Assembly (NCBI RefSeq): GCF_001990265.1
Contig: NZ_LYVN01000022.1
Coordinates: 1 to 42,705, forward strand
Source of the DNA: Sphingopyxis sp. KK2
GTDB taxonomy: Bacteria > Pseudomonadota > Alphaproteobacteria > Sphingomonadales > Sphingomonadaceae
Reading direction: 5' to 3'
DNA: 42,705 nucleotides
The notes beneath the pieces are model-generated. The model had not been told where the DNA came from. It ran no database searches and saw only the letters and a list, made by a program, of their open reading frames with translations. The translations under genes were made by a program, and so were the position numbers. This document shows positions 25,529 to 33,708 of the stretch, one piece after another; position 1 is the first letter of the stretch, and each line of letters opens with the position of its first letter.

Positions 25529-27046
25529 ATGCTGGTCGATTCGACACATCCAACATCGGCGGAGCTGCTGCTCGCGTCGCTCAAACGGAACGGCCCGCGG
25601 CCCGCTGTCACCGCCGACGATAGCACCCTCACCTACGCCGAACTCGACGCGCTCTCGGACCGACTCGCCATGTTCCTCGGCGAACGTGGCGTGGAGCGCG
25701 ACGTGGCGGTCGCCTTGTACCTTCGCAACAGCGCGGAATATGTCGTCGCCGAGTTCGCTATCCTAAAACTTGGCGCCGTGCGGGTGCCTCTCAACGAGCT
25801 GATGGGCGGACCGGAACTCGCCTATTGCCTCGACCATAGCGGAGCGAAGGTGCTGATCGCCGATGCCGATCTTGCCCGGGCGGCGCCCGACGACGAGCAC
25901 CGGATCGACATACTGGTCGGAGAGACAGCTGCCCTGTCCTCCTTGGCAGTCGGCTGGGCGGAAGCGGTTGCAGGGGAAGGCCTTTTTGCAACAAGGGCCG
26001 CGGCGGCAGACGATACCGCCATCATCGCCTACACCGGCGGAACCACGGGGCGCCCCAAGGGTGTGCGCCACAGCTACGGCCGAATGGCGTGGAACCTCTT
26101 CTCGCACATCAACTGCCTCGACATCCGTACCGAGGAAGTGATGTTGCTTACGACGCCATTGCCGCATTCGTCGGGCTATCACATGGTGGCGGGCCTGTTG
26201 CAAGGTGCCCATGTGATCATCGAACGGCGCTTCGATCCCGACCGGTTTTTCGCGCTCTGCCGCGAGGATGGCGTGACCTGGACCATGATGGTGCCCACCA
26301 TGCTGTACCGACTGCTCGACCATCCCGCAGCGGGCGGCGGCGATCATTCTAGGCTCAACACGATCGTATATGGCGCCGCACCGATCAGTCGGCCGCGGCT
26401 CGAAGAGGGCCTCCGGAAATTCGGCAAGGTCTTCCTGCAAATCTATGGCCAGACCGAATGTCCGAACCTCATTACGACCCTTGGAAAGGACGATCATGAA
26501 CGGCCGGAACTCCTGGCATCTTGCGGCCGGGCAGTGCCGCTCGTCGCATTGCGTCTCCAACCGGAAGGCGCCGACGCGGGCGAGGTCGAGGTCTCGTCGC
26601 CCTATCTCCTCACCGAATATTACCGCGACGAGGGCGCGACGCGACAAGCCGTCGACGAGGGCTGGCTCAAGACAGGCGACCTTGGGCGGATTGAAGACGG
26701 ATATCTGTTCCTGGTCGACCGCGCGAAGGACATGATCATCAGCGGCGGCATGAACGTCTATTCGACAGAGGTCGAAGCGGTACTGCGCGAGCATGGCAGC
26801 GTTCGCGAAGCGGCGGTTGTGGGCCTCCCGCATGCGGATTGGGGTGAAGCCGTCACCGCAATCGTCGTCGCGGACGAGGGCGTAGCGGCAGAAGACATTC
26901 GTCTCTTCGCAAAGGCCCGGCTATCGGCTTACAAGGTGCCGAAGACCGTGCAGATTGTGGAGAGGTTGCCCCTGACCCAGTACGGAAAGATCGACAAGAA
27001 GCGCATTCGGGAGTTGCTCATCGCGAGTGCGGGCGCGGCGTCATGA
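25529..27046 (+). CDS. AMP-dependent acyl-CoA ligase 1 (505 aa)
   Basis: ANL-superfamily synthetase that activates a carboxylic acid as adenylate and then as CoA thioester. The P-loop YTGGTTGRPKG is at about 168-178, YGQTE near 304, KTGDLG near 380 followed by DRAKDMIISGG, and the catalytic C-terminal Lys is Lys487 (YGKIDKK). The ATG at 25529 is chosen, with GTGAGGA just upstream; a GTG at 25520 is possible. It has a clear promoter with the GGTAC operator. Its stop overlaps the start of the MFS gene (ATGA), so an uptake carrier and activating enzyme are coupled. An aromatic or branched acid is a plausible substrate, but the pocket cannot be read reliably. Confidence 0.92.
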   Translation: MLVDSTHPTSAELLLASLKRNGPRPAVTADDSTLTYAELDALSDRLAMFLGERGVERDVAVALYLRNSAEYVVAEFAILKLGAVRVPLNELMGGPELAYCLDHSGAKVLIADADLARAAPDDEHRIDILVGETAALSSLAVGWAEAVAGEGLFATRAAAADDTAIIAYTGGTTGRPKGVRHSYGRMAWNLFSHINCLDIRTEEVMLLTTPLPHSSGYHMVAGLLQGAHVIIERRFDPDRFFALCREDGVTWTMMVPTMLYRLLDHPAAGGGDHSRLNTIVYGAAPISRPRLEEGLRKFGKVFLQIYGQTECPNLITTLGKDDHERPELLASCGRAVPLVALRLQPEGADAGEVEVSSPYLLTEYYRDEGATRQAVDEGWLKTGDLGRIEDGYLFLVDRAKDMIISGGMNVYSTEVEAVLREHGSVREAAVVGLPHADWGEAVTAIVVADEGVAAEDIRLFAKARLSAYKVPKTVQIVERLPLTQYGKIDKKRIRELLIASAGAAS

Positions 27047-28290
27047 GCGGTAAAACTGCCCGCGGCGTCGCCGCGCCGCTCGCCATTCTCTTCCTCGTCA
27101 ATCTACTCGCCTCGATCGACCGTACGGCGCTCGCGGCCGTCCTGCCGGCAATCAAGAAGGATCTTGCGCTCAGCGACACTCAACTCGGGCTGCTGACGGG
27201 CATCGCCTTTTCGCTCTTTTACGCTCTTTTCGGCCTGCCGCTCGCACGCTGGGCCGATCGCGGCAACAGGCGCAACCTCCTCGGCTTCGCTATCCTGTTC
27301 TGGAGCCTCGCGACCGCAGCGACCGGTCTGGCGCGAAGCTTCGCGCAGGTCGCCGTGGCCCGCATGCTCGTGGCGGTCGGCGAAGCAGGCGGCGTGCCGG
27401 CCGCGCATTCACTGCTCAGCGAAATGACACCGACGCATCGGCGCCCACTCGTCCTCGCGCTCCATTCGGCGGCGGTACCGTTCGGCGCGCTGATCGGGCT
27501 TGCCGGCGTCGGCTTCCTGGCCGGGAGCATGGGATGGCGCACGACCTTCTTCATCCTCGGCGCGGCCGGACTGCCGGTGCTGTGTCTCACCATATGGCTA
27601 CTCGACGAACCGCGAGCGCAGATCGCTGCGAGCTATGCTGCACCGCGCCCGGCTCTCACCTCGCTCCTCGCCAATCGCGCCTATCTTTGGCTGCTTCTTG
27701 GCTTCGCCTTTGGCAGTTTCGCGATGACCGGCCTCCTGCAATGGCTTCCAAGCTATCTCGGCCGCACCTTCGGGATGGGCCTCGCCGAGGCCGGTGTCAG
27801 CTTCGGCTTCGCCTACGGTCTCGGCGCTATCGGCGGCATGCTTCTCGGCGGCGCACTAGCGACGCCGCTCATGCAGCGTGACACGATCTGGGCGCTGTGG
27901 CTCGCCGCCCTTTCCTATGTCATCGGCGGACCATTGCTGATCGGAGCGCTGGCCGTGCAGGACGCGGCGGTTACGCTGGCGCTCGTGCTGCTTGGGACCG
28001 GATTTGCTTCGGCCGCCTATGGCCCGGCGTTCGCGATGATCCAGACGATTGCCGCCCCGAATCTCCGGGCGATGGCGACCGCGGTATCGTTGCTCGTCTC
28101 CAACCTGATCGGGGCTGGACTTGGCCCCCTCGCGGTCGGGATGCTGAGCGACGCGCACGGGGGGCCGGACTCGCTCCGTTTCGCTTTGCTCGCGCTTGCT
28201 CCGGCTCTGCTCGCGCCCGCCTTCTGCTACTGGCGCGCATCGATAGCCTATCGATCTTTCGCGCCGCTTTCGACGCCTCAGGCCGCATGA
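27043..28290 (+). CDS. MFS transporter (415 aa)
   Basis: Major facilitator protein with about 12 hydrophobic segments, beginning with LAILFLVNLLASIDRTAL. The A-motif-like loop ARWADRGNRR is at about 68-77, and VAVGEAGGVPAAHSLLSE lies in helix 4, again a Spinster-like signature. The second half has glycine-rich helices such as GLGAIGGMLLGGAL. Start ATG at 27043 overlaps the ligase stop, giving translational coupling. A second acyl-CoA ligase follows. It probably imports the acid that the two ligases activate. It is a different lineage from the MFS at 8652-9980, although both resemble the same subfamily. Confidence 0.9.
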   Translation: MSGKTARGVAAPLAILFLVNLLASIDRTALAAVLPAIKKDLALSDTQLGLLTGIAFSLFYALFGLPLARWADRGNRRNLLGFAILFWSLATAATGLARSFAQVAVARMLVAVGEAGGVPAAHSLLSEMTPTHRRPLVLALHSAAVPFGALIGLAGVGFLAGSMGWRTTFFILGAAGLPVLCLTIWLLDEPRAQIAASYAAPRPALTSLLANRAYLWLLLGFAFGSFAMTGLLQWLPSYLGRTFGMGLAEAGVSFGFAYGLGAIGGMLLGGALATPLMQRDTIWALWLAALSYVIGGPLLIGALAVQDAAVTLALVLLGTGFASAAYGPAFAMIQTIAAPNLRAMATAVSLLVSNLIGAGLGPLAVGMLSDAHGGPDSLRFALLALAPALLAPAFCYWRASIAYRSFAPLSTPQAA

Positions 28291-28313
28291 CAGCAGAAGC
28301 ACCGAGGGAGGCT

Positions 28314-29873
28314 ATGGTCGTGAGCCTGTCCCGTTCGCTTGCAACGACGGCGGCGACCCGCGCGGACGCGCCGGCGCTCATCGACGGCAGCCGCCGTTAC
28401 AGCTGGCGACAATTTGCCGAGCGGGTGCAAAAGCTCGCGGGGGTTTTCCGAAGTCTCGGCTTGACCCCGGGCGGGCGCGTGGCCCTGCTGGCCCTGAACA
28501 GCCATCGCTCGCTCGAAGCCTTTTTCGCCGCGATCTGGGCCGGCGGCGCAATTGTTCCGCTGAATCACCGCCTTTCCGGGCCCGAACTCGCGGTCCTTGT
28601 CGCGGACTGCTCCCCCACCCTCATATTGCTCGGCGAGGAATTTACCGACCAGGCACATCAGCTTAGTGAGGCCGCAGGCTCCGGAGCCGCAATCATCCGC
28701 CTCGGCGATGCCGACAGCCAGGACGGAGATCTGCAATATGAGGCGCTGCTCGATGCAGGTGAGCCAATTGCCGATGCCGGCCGGAGCGGTGACGACCTTG
28801 CGCTGCTGCTCTACACGAGCGGCACGACGGGCGCGCCCAAGGGCGTCATGCTGAGCCACGCGAACCTCATGGCGAACACCCACAACACCATGGCGGATGT
28901 GGGTCTCGGACCCGATACCGTGCATCTGCACCACGGCCCCCTGTTTCATGTCGCTGCCGCCGCGCGTCTCTTTTCGGTCACGCATGCGGGCGGAACGCAC
29001 GTCATGCTTCCGCGCTTCACCGCAACCGAGGTAATAGAGGTTATCGCACGCGAAGCCGTCACGCATGCGACATTCGTGCCGACCATGATCAGGTCGCTGC
29101 TCGACACGCCCGACCTTGCAAGGTCCGATCTGTCGTCATTGCGGCTCATCTCCTATGGCGCCGCACCCATGCCCGAGGCGCTGCTCGACGAGATCATGGC
29201 AGCGCTTCCCCAAACGCATTTTCTTCAATCCTATGGAATGACCGAACTTGCGCCGGTCGTGACGATCCTCGGCGCGCGCGATCACATGCGGGGCACAGGC
29301 GATCAGGGCCTCTTGCGATCCGCAGGACGTGCTGTGCGACTGTCCGAGGTCAGAGTGGTTGGCCCCGACGATGTCGGATTGCCTGCAGGCCAGGTCGGGG
29401 AAATCGTCGCACGCGGGCCGAACGTGATGCTTGGCTATTGGAACCGTCCGGATTTGACGGCGGAAGCCCTGCGCGGGGGCTGGATGCACACGGGGGATGC
29501 CGGCTACTTTAATGCGGAGGGCTATCTGTTCGTCGTCGATCGCATCAAGGATATGATCATCTCGGGCGGCGAGAATATCTACTCGCAGGAGGTCGAGGAC
29601 GTGATCGGCGCGCATCCTGCGGTGGCGCAATGCGCAGTAATCGGGGTGCCCGACCCGCATTGGGGGGAGACGGTGCATGCCGTGGTTCTGTTCCGGCCCC
29701 AAATGTCCGCCAGCGCCGATGAGATCATCGCGCATTGCCGGAACCGTCTGGCGCATTTCAAATGCCCTCGCGCAATCCACATCCGAAACGAGCCGATGCC
29801 GCTGAGTGGCGCCAACAAAATCTTGAAGACCGCTCTGAGAAGCGAGCTCCTGAAGCAAGCGAAAGCTATTTGA
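28314..29873 (+). CDS. AMP-dependent acyl-CoA ligase 2 (519 aa)
   Basis: ANL-superfamily long/medium-chain type acyl-CoA ligase. P-loop YTSGTTGAPKGVM, YGMTE, HTGDAGYF, DRIKDMIISGGENIYS, and a C-terminal catalytic Lys in ANKILK (about Lys502), where Asn replaces the usual Gly before the Lys. The ATG at 28314 has GAGGGAGG directly in front and the family N-terminus begins there. An ATG at 28287 overlaps the MFS stop as ATGA and is an alternative that adds nine residues. Second ligase in the operon: either the pathway activates two different acids, or the product re-enters as a second acid after side-chain shortening. Confidence 0.92.
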   Translation: MVVSLSRSLATTAATRADAPALIDGSRRYSWRQFAERVQKLAGVFRSLGLTPGGRVALLALNSHRSLEAFFAAIWAGGAIVPLNHRLSGPELAVLVADCSPTLILLGEEFTDQAHQLSEAAGSGAAIIRLGDADSQDGDLQYEALLDAGEPIADAGRSGDDLALLLYTSGTTGAPKGVMLSHANLMANTHNTMADVGLGPDTVHLHHGPLFHVAAAARLFSVTHAGGTHVMLPRFTATEVIEVIAREAVTHATFVPTMIRSLLDTPDLARSDLSSLRLISYGAAPMPEALLDEIMAALPQTHFLQSYGMTELAPVVTILGARDHMRGTGDQGLLRSAGRAVRLSEVRVVGPDDVGLPAGQVGEIVARGPNVMLGYWNRPDLTAEALRGGWMHTGDAGYFNAEGYLFVVDRIKDMIISGGENIYSQEVEDVIGAHPAVAQCAVIGVPDPHWGETVHAVVLFRPQMSASADEIIAHCRNRLAHFKCPRAIHIRNEPMPLSGANKILKTALRSELLKQAKAI

Positions 29874-29898
29874 GCCTTGCACCAAAGCGAGTTCGTTT

Positions 29899-29917
29899 GG
29901 CCGGTTGCGGACCGGCC
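29899..29917. terminator. Hairpin between convergent ligase 2 and lipoate-ligase genes
   Basis: GGCCGGT, a 5-base loop, then ACCGGCC in the 47-base gap between two convergent genes, followed on the plus side by GCTTTA. Probably a bidirectional terminator that separates block B from block C. Confidence 0.5.
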
Positions 29918-29920
29918 GCT

Positions 29921-30619
29921 TTAGGGGTCTGCCCTTGCGGGAGCAGACATAAGACGCTGTTCCAGCGTTGTATGCACATCTTCGGAGTATGACGGCTGAA
30001 AACCTAGCTCGGCCTCAAAGCGCTCGATGGCTTCGACATCCACCGCCACCTGCCCTGTCACCCCGATGGATGCATGGGATAGCAATCCGATAGTATCCCC
30101 TCTGCGCCGCACTAGTGAAGCGGTACCAGCCAGTTTTTGCCCGCCCGATACCAAATTGAGGCTGCCGTCGCAGTAGCTCCCATCGACATGGCCCAGACAT
30201 GTCGAGACGCCGACCGAACGGATTGATGTTGCCAGATGCTCGCAGAAGATCCGAAACCGGCGGGTCACCTCGCCGCCATCGCCGCGCCAGGCCTCGAAAT
30301 AGCTCGCATTGAGTATGCCAGGTCGATGTACGACCGTTGTGCCTCCACTTACACGTACGAATACGGGCCATCCGCGGCGGGTGCTCGCCAATGCAGCATC
30401 GGCGAAGCGAGGCGTCGCCGCAAAACGCCGTGTCGTGACAAGACATTGGCTGTTCGTCCATAACCGCCAGCCGCTGACGCTGTCACCACCCCGGAGCAGC
30501 GCATCGAGGCGCTGTGTGTCGGTGTCTATCGCCGCCGATCCGTCACCGGCCTCGACGGCCACGCCGGATGCGATCGCCTCGGCCACGCGATGCACGAACG
30601 CATCGTCAGACGTGGGCAT
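29921..30619 (-). CDS. Lipoate-protein ligase/octanoyltransferase-like protein (232 aa)
   Basis: BPL_LplA_LipB-family domain. The lipoate-binding glycine loop appears as RVSGGTTVVHRPGILN (89-104) and the catalytic Lys region as GGQKLAGTAS (Lys162). At 232 aa it contains only the large catalytic domain and lacks the C-terminal accessory domain of E. coli-type LplA. Cys150, in SYCDGS just before that Lys, sits where LipM-type octanoyltransferases have their active cysteine, so a ligase or a transferase is possible. ATG at 30619 overlaps the lipoyl-protein stop by one base (TGATG). Its position directly after a stand-alone lipoyl protein and E1 genes suggests that it lipoylates that carrier. Confidence 0.82.
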   Translation of the reverse strand: MPTSDDAFVHRVAEAIASGVAVEAGDGSAAIDTDTQRLDALLRGGDSVSGWRLWTNSQCLVTTRRFAATPRFADAALASTRRGWPVFVRVSGGTTVVHRPGILNASYFEAWRGDGGEVTRRFRIFCEHLATSIRSVGVSTCLGHVDGSYCDGSLNLVSGGQKLAGTASLVRRRGDTIGLLSHASIGVTGQVAVDVEAIERFEAELGFQPSYSEDVHTTLEQRLMSAPARADP

Positions 30620-30849
30620 CAGACGATCCGCGCCGCGACCGCTCCCGCGCGTACCGGGGTTTCTGCCGCAATCTCGATCCGCAATGTCCCCGAAACCGGC
30701 GCGATCAGTTCAAAGCTCGACTTTTCGACCATGATCTCGGCGATGATCGCGCCTTCGGCAACGGCATCGCCGTCGGCATAGAGCCAGGCCGAGATTGCGG
30801 CCTCGTCATCGGCGCTCCACAGGCCGGATGGTATCACCACATCGGTCAT
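30619..30849 (-). CDS. Stand-alone lipoyl (biotinyl/lipoyl-attachment) domain protein (76 aa)
   Basis: A single lipoyl domain and nothing else. Beta strands start VVIPSGLW, the swinging-arm Lys is Lys43 in IMVEKSSFEL (E2 lipoyl domains have DKA at this hairpin), and the second half IAPVSGTLRIEI with GAVAARIV completes the flattened barrel. In pyruvate-, branched-chain- and acetoin-dehydrogenase complexes this domain is the N-terminus of E2; here the peripheral-subunit-binding and acyltransferase domains are absent. ATG at 30849 overlaps the E1-beta stop (ATGA); the stop overlaps the next start by one base. The carrier role is well supported; what accepts the acyl group is unknown. Confidence 0.85.
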   Translation of the reverse strand: MTDVVIPSGLWSADDEAAISAWLYADGDAVAEGAIIAEIMVEKSSFELIAPVSGTLRIEIAAETPVRAGAVAARIV

Positions 30850-31892
30850 CGGCTCGAAACCTCCATCATCTGGCGCGCGGCGATGGTCACCTTGTCGGCG
30901 CTGGGCAATAGGAAATGCTCCATCACCGGGGTGAAGGGCACGGGGATGTCGGGAAAGGCGATCCGCTGCGGCGGAGCGCGCAGGGCGATCCCCGCCTCGC
31001 AGACACTGGCGATGATCTCCGCACCGACGCCATAGCTGAGGTAGTCATCGTCGACGACAATAAGCCGTCCGGTCTTGCGCACCGAAGCGCGCACCGTTTC
31101 ACGGTCGAGCGGCGCGATGCTGATCAGGTCGATCACCTCGGCCGAGATCCCATCTTCGGCCAATTGCGCCGCGGCATCGAGCGACTGATGGACGGTAAGG
31201 CCAAGCCCGACCAGCGTGATGTCCTCGCCCTCGCGCACGCATTTCGCCTTGCCGAGCGGGACGACATAATCGCCCTCGGGCGCGTCGGTGATCGACCGCT
31301 GTACCGTGCCGAGCCAGCCCATGCCCTGCAGCGCCTTGTGATACATGAACACGACCGGATTGGGATCGCGGATCGCCGCGAGCATCAGGCCTTTCGCGTC
31401 ATGGGCGTTCGACGGGATGACGACCTTCAGCCCCGGCAGGTGGCCGAAGGTCGCATAGAGCGTCTGGCTGTGCTGCCCCGCGTCGCCATAACCGCCACCG
31501 ACGCTGGTCATCAGCACCATCGGGCAGGTCACCTGTCCGCCCGAGAAATAGCTCTGCTTCGCGGCGAGATTGTATATGGCGTCCATGCAGACGCCGAAGA
31601 AGTCGACGAACATCAATTCGACGACCGGCCGCATACCCGATGCCGCGAGGCCCACCGCCGCTCCGATGAAGGCGGTTTCCGAGATCGGCGTGTCGCGCAC
31701 GCGTTCGGGCCCGAAGCGGTCGAGCAGCCCCGTCGTGGTGCCGAATACCCCGCCGAGCTTCGCGATGTCCTCGCCCATGACGAGGACATCGGGATCGCGT
31801 TCCATCTCCTGTCCGATCGCCTCGGCGATGGCGCGGGCGATCGTCAGGCGGCGCGCCGGGCGGGCATCGACCGTAGTGTCAGGCGAAGACAT
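30846..31892 (-). CDS. 2-oxoacid (acetoin/pyruvate-type) dehydrogenase E1 component, beta subunit (348 aa)
   Basis: Transketolase-like beta subunit of a heterotetrameric TPP-dependent E1. Visible blocks are MGEDIAKLGGVFGTT (near 40), RVRDTPISETAFIGAAVG, ELMFVDFFGVCMDAI, SVGGGYGDAGQHSQT and FMYHKALQG, matching the acetoin-dehydrogenase/pyruvate-dehydrogenase beta family. The C-terminal transketolase domain follows (LISIAPLDRETV, VVDDDYLSYGVG). ATG at 31892, overlapping the E1-alpha end by 14 bases. With E1-alpha it should decarboxylate a 2-oxoacid or cleave an acyloin and pass the two-electron-oxidised group to a lipoyl arm, here presumably the adjacent 76-aa protein. Confidence 0.92.
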   Translation of the reverse strand: MSSPDTTVDARPARRLTIARAIAEAIGQEMERDPDVLVMGEDIAKLGGVFGTTTGLLDRFGPERVRDTPISETAFIGAAVGLAASGMRPVVELMFVDFFGVCMDAIYNLAAKQSYFSGGQVTCPMVLMTSVGGGYGDAGQHSQTLYATFGHLPGLKVVIPSNAHDAKGLMLAAIRDPNPVVFMYHKALQGMGWLGTVQRSITDAPEGDYVVPLGKAKCVREGEDITLVGLGLTVHQSLDAAAQLAEDGISAEVIDLISIAPLDRETVRASVRKTGRLIVVDDDYLSYGVGAEIIASVCEAGIALRAPPQRIAFPDIPVPFTPVMEHFLLPSADKVTIAARQMMEVSSR

Positions 31893-32868
31893 GGGCAAAG
31901 GCCTCCTCGGGTTTCGGATAGGCGGCGGCGCGCGCGGCCGCGAAAGCCGCATCGACCGCGGCGCGGGCGTCGGCCTCCGCCCGGTCGAGGTCCGCCGCCT
32001 CGAAGCCGTCGGCGAGCAGGCGCGCGCGATAGGCGGGAATGGGATCGCGCGCTTTCAGCCGCTCGACCTCTCCCTCCGGACGATAGCCCTCGGCATCGCC
32101 CATGAAATGCCCCTCGAGCCGGCAGGTTTCGATCTCGATCAGCGTCGGCCCCTCGCCGCGCCTTGCGCGCGCGATCGCCTCTCCGGCGACCGCATGGACC
32201 GCGTCGGCATCATTGCCGGGAACAAAATGGCCGGGCATCGCATAGGCAGCGGCACGGTCGGCGTTGCGTTCGACCGCAGTACAGTCGCGCTTGGCGACCG
32301 AAATGCCATAGGCGTTGTCCTCTATCACGAAGACGGCAGGAACCTTCCAAACTGACGCGAGATTCAGCGCCTCGTGAAAGGCGCCTTGGTTCGCCGCTCC
32401 TTCGCCGAGGAAGGCGACCGCGACCCCGTCGTCGCCCCGAAGTTTGCTCGCCAGCGCCGCCCCGACGGCCGGCCCCAGGCCCTGTGCGATGATCCCCGAG
32501 CAGGCGAAATTCACCCGCGCGTCGAACAGGTGCATATGCCCGCCGCGTCCGCCCGACAGGCCGCTGGCCTTGCCGAAAATCTCGGCCGCCATCGCGTCGA
32601 GGTCGACGCCCTTGGCGATGGCGACATGATGGGGGCGGTGCGTCGCGGTGACGGTATCGCCGGGACGAAGATGCGCGCACACGCCGACGGCGCAAGGCTC
32701 CTGCCCGTCGGACAGATGCATTTCTCCGGGCAGCGGCCCCTTCGCCATATTGAACACCGGGCTTTTGCCCTCGAAATAGGCGGGCTTGATCAGCGCCTCG
32801 AAATACCGGCTCTTGACCATCGTGGCATACATCCACAGCCGGTCGCTCGCATTGCTGGCGCTGCTCAT
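31879..32868 (-). CDS. 2-oxoacid (acetoin/pyruvate-type) dehydrogenase E1 component, alpha subunit (329 aa)
   Basis: TPP-binding alpha subunit. HRPHHVAIAKG is at 77-87, SGGRGGHMHLFD at 105-116, and the TPP motif starts GEGAANQGAFHEALNLA at 155-171 (GEG for the usual GDG) and ends IEDNAYG with Asn185. A length of 329 aa suits acetoin-dehydrogenase/PDH E1-alpha. ATG at 32868 overlaps the SDR stop as ATGA; a GTG at 32880 is less likely. With E1-beta it forms the active-site pair. The Glu in place of Asp in GDG still provides a carboxylate for the metal. No E2 acyltransferase or dihydrolipoamide dehydrogenase gene is in the window. Confidence 0.92.
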   Translation of the reverse strand: MSSASNASDRLWMYATMVKSRYFEALIKPAYFEGKSPVFNMAKGPLPGEMHLSDGQEPCAVGVCAHLRPGDTVTATHRPHHVAIAKGVDLDAMAAEIFGKASGLSGGRGGHMHLFDARVNFACSGIIAQGLGPAVGAALASKLRGDDGVAVAFLGEGAANQGAFHEALNLASVWKVPAVFVIEDNAYGISVAKRDCTAVERNADRAAAYAMPGHFVPGNDADAVHAVAGEAIARARRGEGPTLIEIETCRLEGHFMGDAEGYRPEGEVERLKARDPIPAYRARLLADGFEAADLDRAEADARAAVDAAFAAARAAAYPKPEEAFAHVFA

Positions 32869-33638
32869 CGGGCGACCCACCCACCATCGATGACCAGTTC
32901 GATCCCGGTCACGAAACGCGCCTCATCACTCGCCAGATAGACAGCACCCATCGCAATGTCGTCGGGGCTGCCGACCGCGTTCAGCGGACAGAGCGAGGCG
33001 ACCGCGGCCCAGGGATCATCGGGCGGGATCGACCCTTCGCGCACCCAGCCCTCGACCGCCATCTCGAGCATCGGGGTGCGGATGCAGCCGGGGTGGATCG
33101 AATTGCAGCGGATCGGCAGCGCATGCGACGCCCATTCGATCGCCAGACTCTTGGTCATGTGCCGAACGGCGCCCTTCGACGTGTTATAGGCGAGCTGGTC
33201 GGGATAGCCGACCAGCCCCGCGATCGACGAGATGTTGACGACGCTGGCCGCGCCGCTCGCCGCGAGCAGCGACTGCATCGTCCGGCACCCGAGGAACAAC
33301 CCGTCGACATTGACCGCCATCAGCCAGCGCCAGTCGGCGAGGCTATGCTCGGTCATCGGCTTGACCAGTTCGACGCCGGCATTGTTGACCAGGATCGACA
33401 GGCTGCCGTGCGATGCCGCAATATGCCTGGCCGCGGCCGCCCAGTCGTCTTCGCTGGTCACGTCGAGCCCCAGCGCCTCGACGCCGATCTCGTCCGCCAG
33501 CGCTTCGCAGCCCGCGACATTGCGGTCAGCGGCGATGACCCGCGCGCCTTCGGCCGCCATCGCCCGCGCGATCCCGGCCCCGATACCCTGTGCTGCGCCC
33601 GTGACCAGCGCGACCTTGTCTGCGAGCCTGCCCGCCAT
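32865..33638 (-). CDS. SDR family oxidoreductase (257 aa)
   Basis: Classical SDR: TGAAQGIG at 13-20, Asp38 in AADRN suggesting NAD preference, NNAG at 85-88, Ser138 (NISSIAG), YNTSK at 151-155. The closing VIDGGWVA is typical. ATG at 33638 with GGAGAAGG. First gene of a five-gene minus-strand operon in which every junction overlaps (SDR, E1-alpha, E1-beta, lipoyl protein, ligase). Likely task: oxidise a hydroxy compound to the keto compound that E1 then cleaves, for instance a 2-hydroxyacid to a 2-oxoacid or a diol to an acyloin (inference). The 70 bases before it contain an ATCGT/ACGAT inverted repeat at 33650-33666. Confidence 0.9.
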   Translation of the reverse strand: MAGRLADKVALVTGAAQGIGAGIARAMAAEGARVIAADRNVAGCEALADEIGVEALGLDVTSEDDWAAAARHIAASHGSLSILVNNAGVELVKPMTEHSLADWRWLMAVNVDGLFLGCRTMQSLLAASGAASVVNISSIAGLVGYPDQLAYNTSKGAVRHMTKSLAIEWASHALPIRCNSIHPGCIRTPMLEMAVEGWVREGSIPPDDPWAAVASLCPLNAVGSPDDIAMGAVYLASDEARFVTGIELVIDGGWVAR

Positions 33639-33708
33639 ATCCTTCTCCCATCGTCTTTCGAACGATCTAGGGGAGCGGACACCTCGTGACTTGCATCAGA
33701 AAGGCGGC

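Noticed and set aside
27897..28313. N-terminal extension of acyl-CoA ligase 2 through the MFS gene
   Set aside because: The frame is open but overlaps the MFS coding region and the ligase family N-terminus begins near 28314.
30236..30734. Plus-strand frames across the lipoate-ligase-like gene
   Set aside because: Antisense to a gene with intact family motifs and overlapping junctions to its neighbours.
33650..33666. ATCGT-N7-ACGAT inverted repeat before the SDR of the E1 operon as an operator
   Set aside because: Five-base arms are easily found by chance and no second copy was seen near the AraC-linked promoter.
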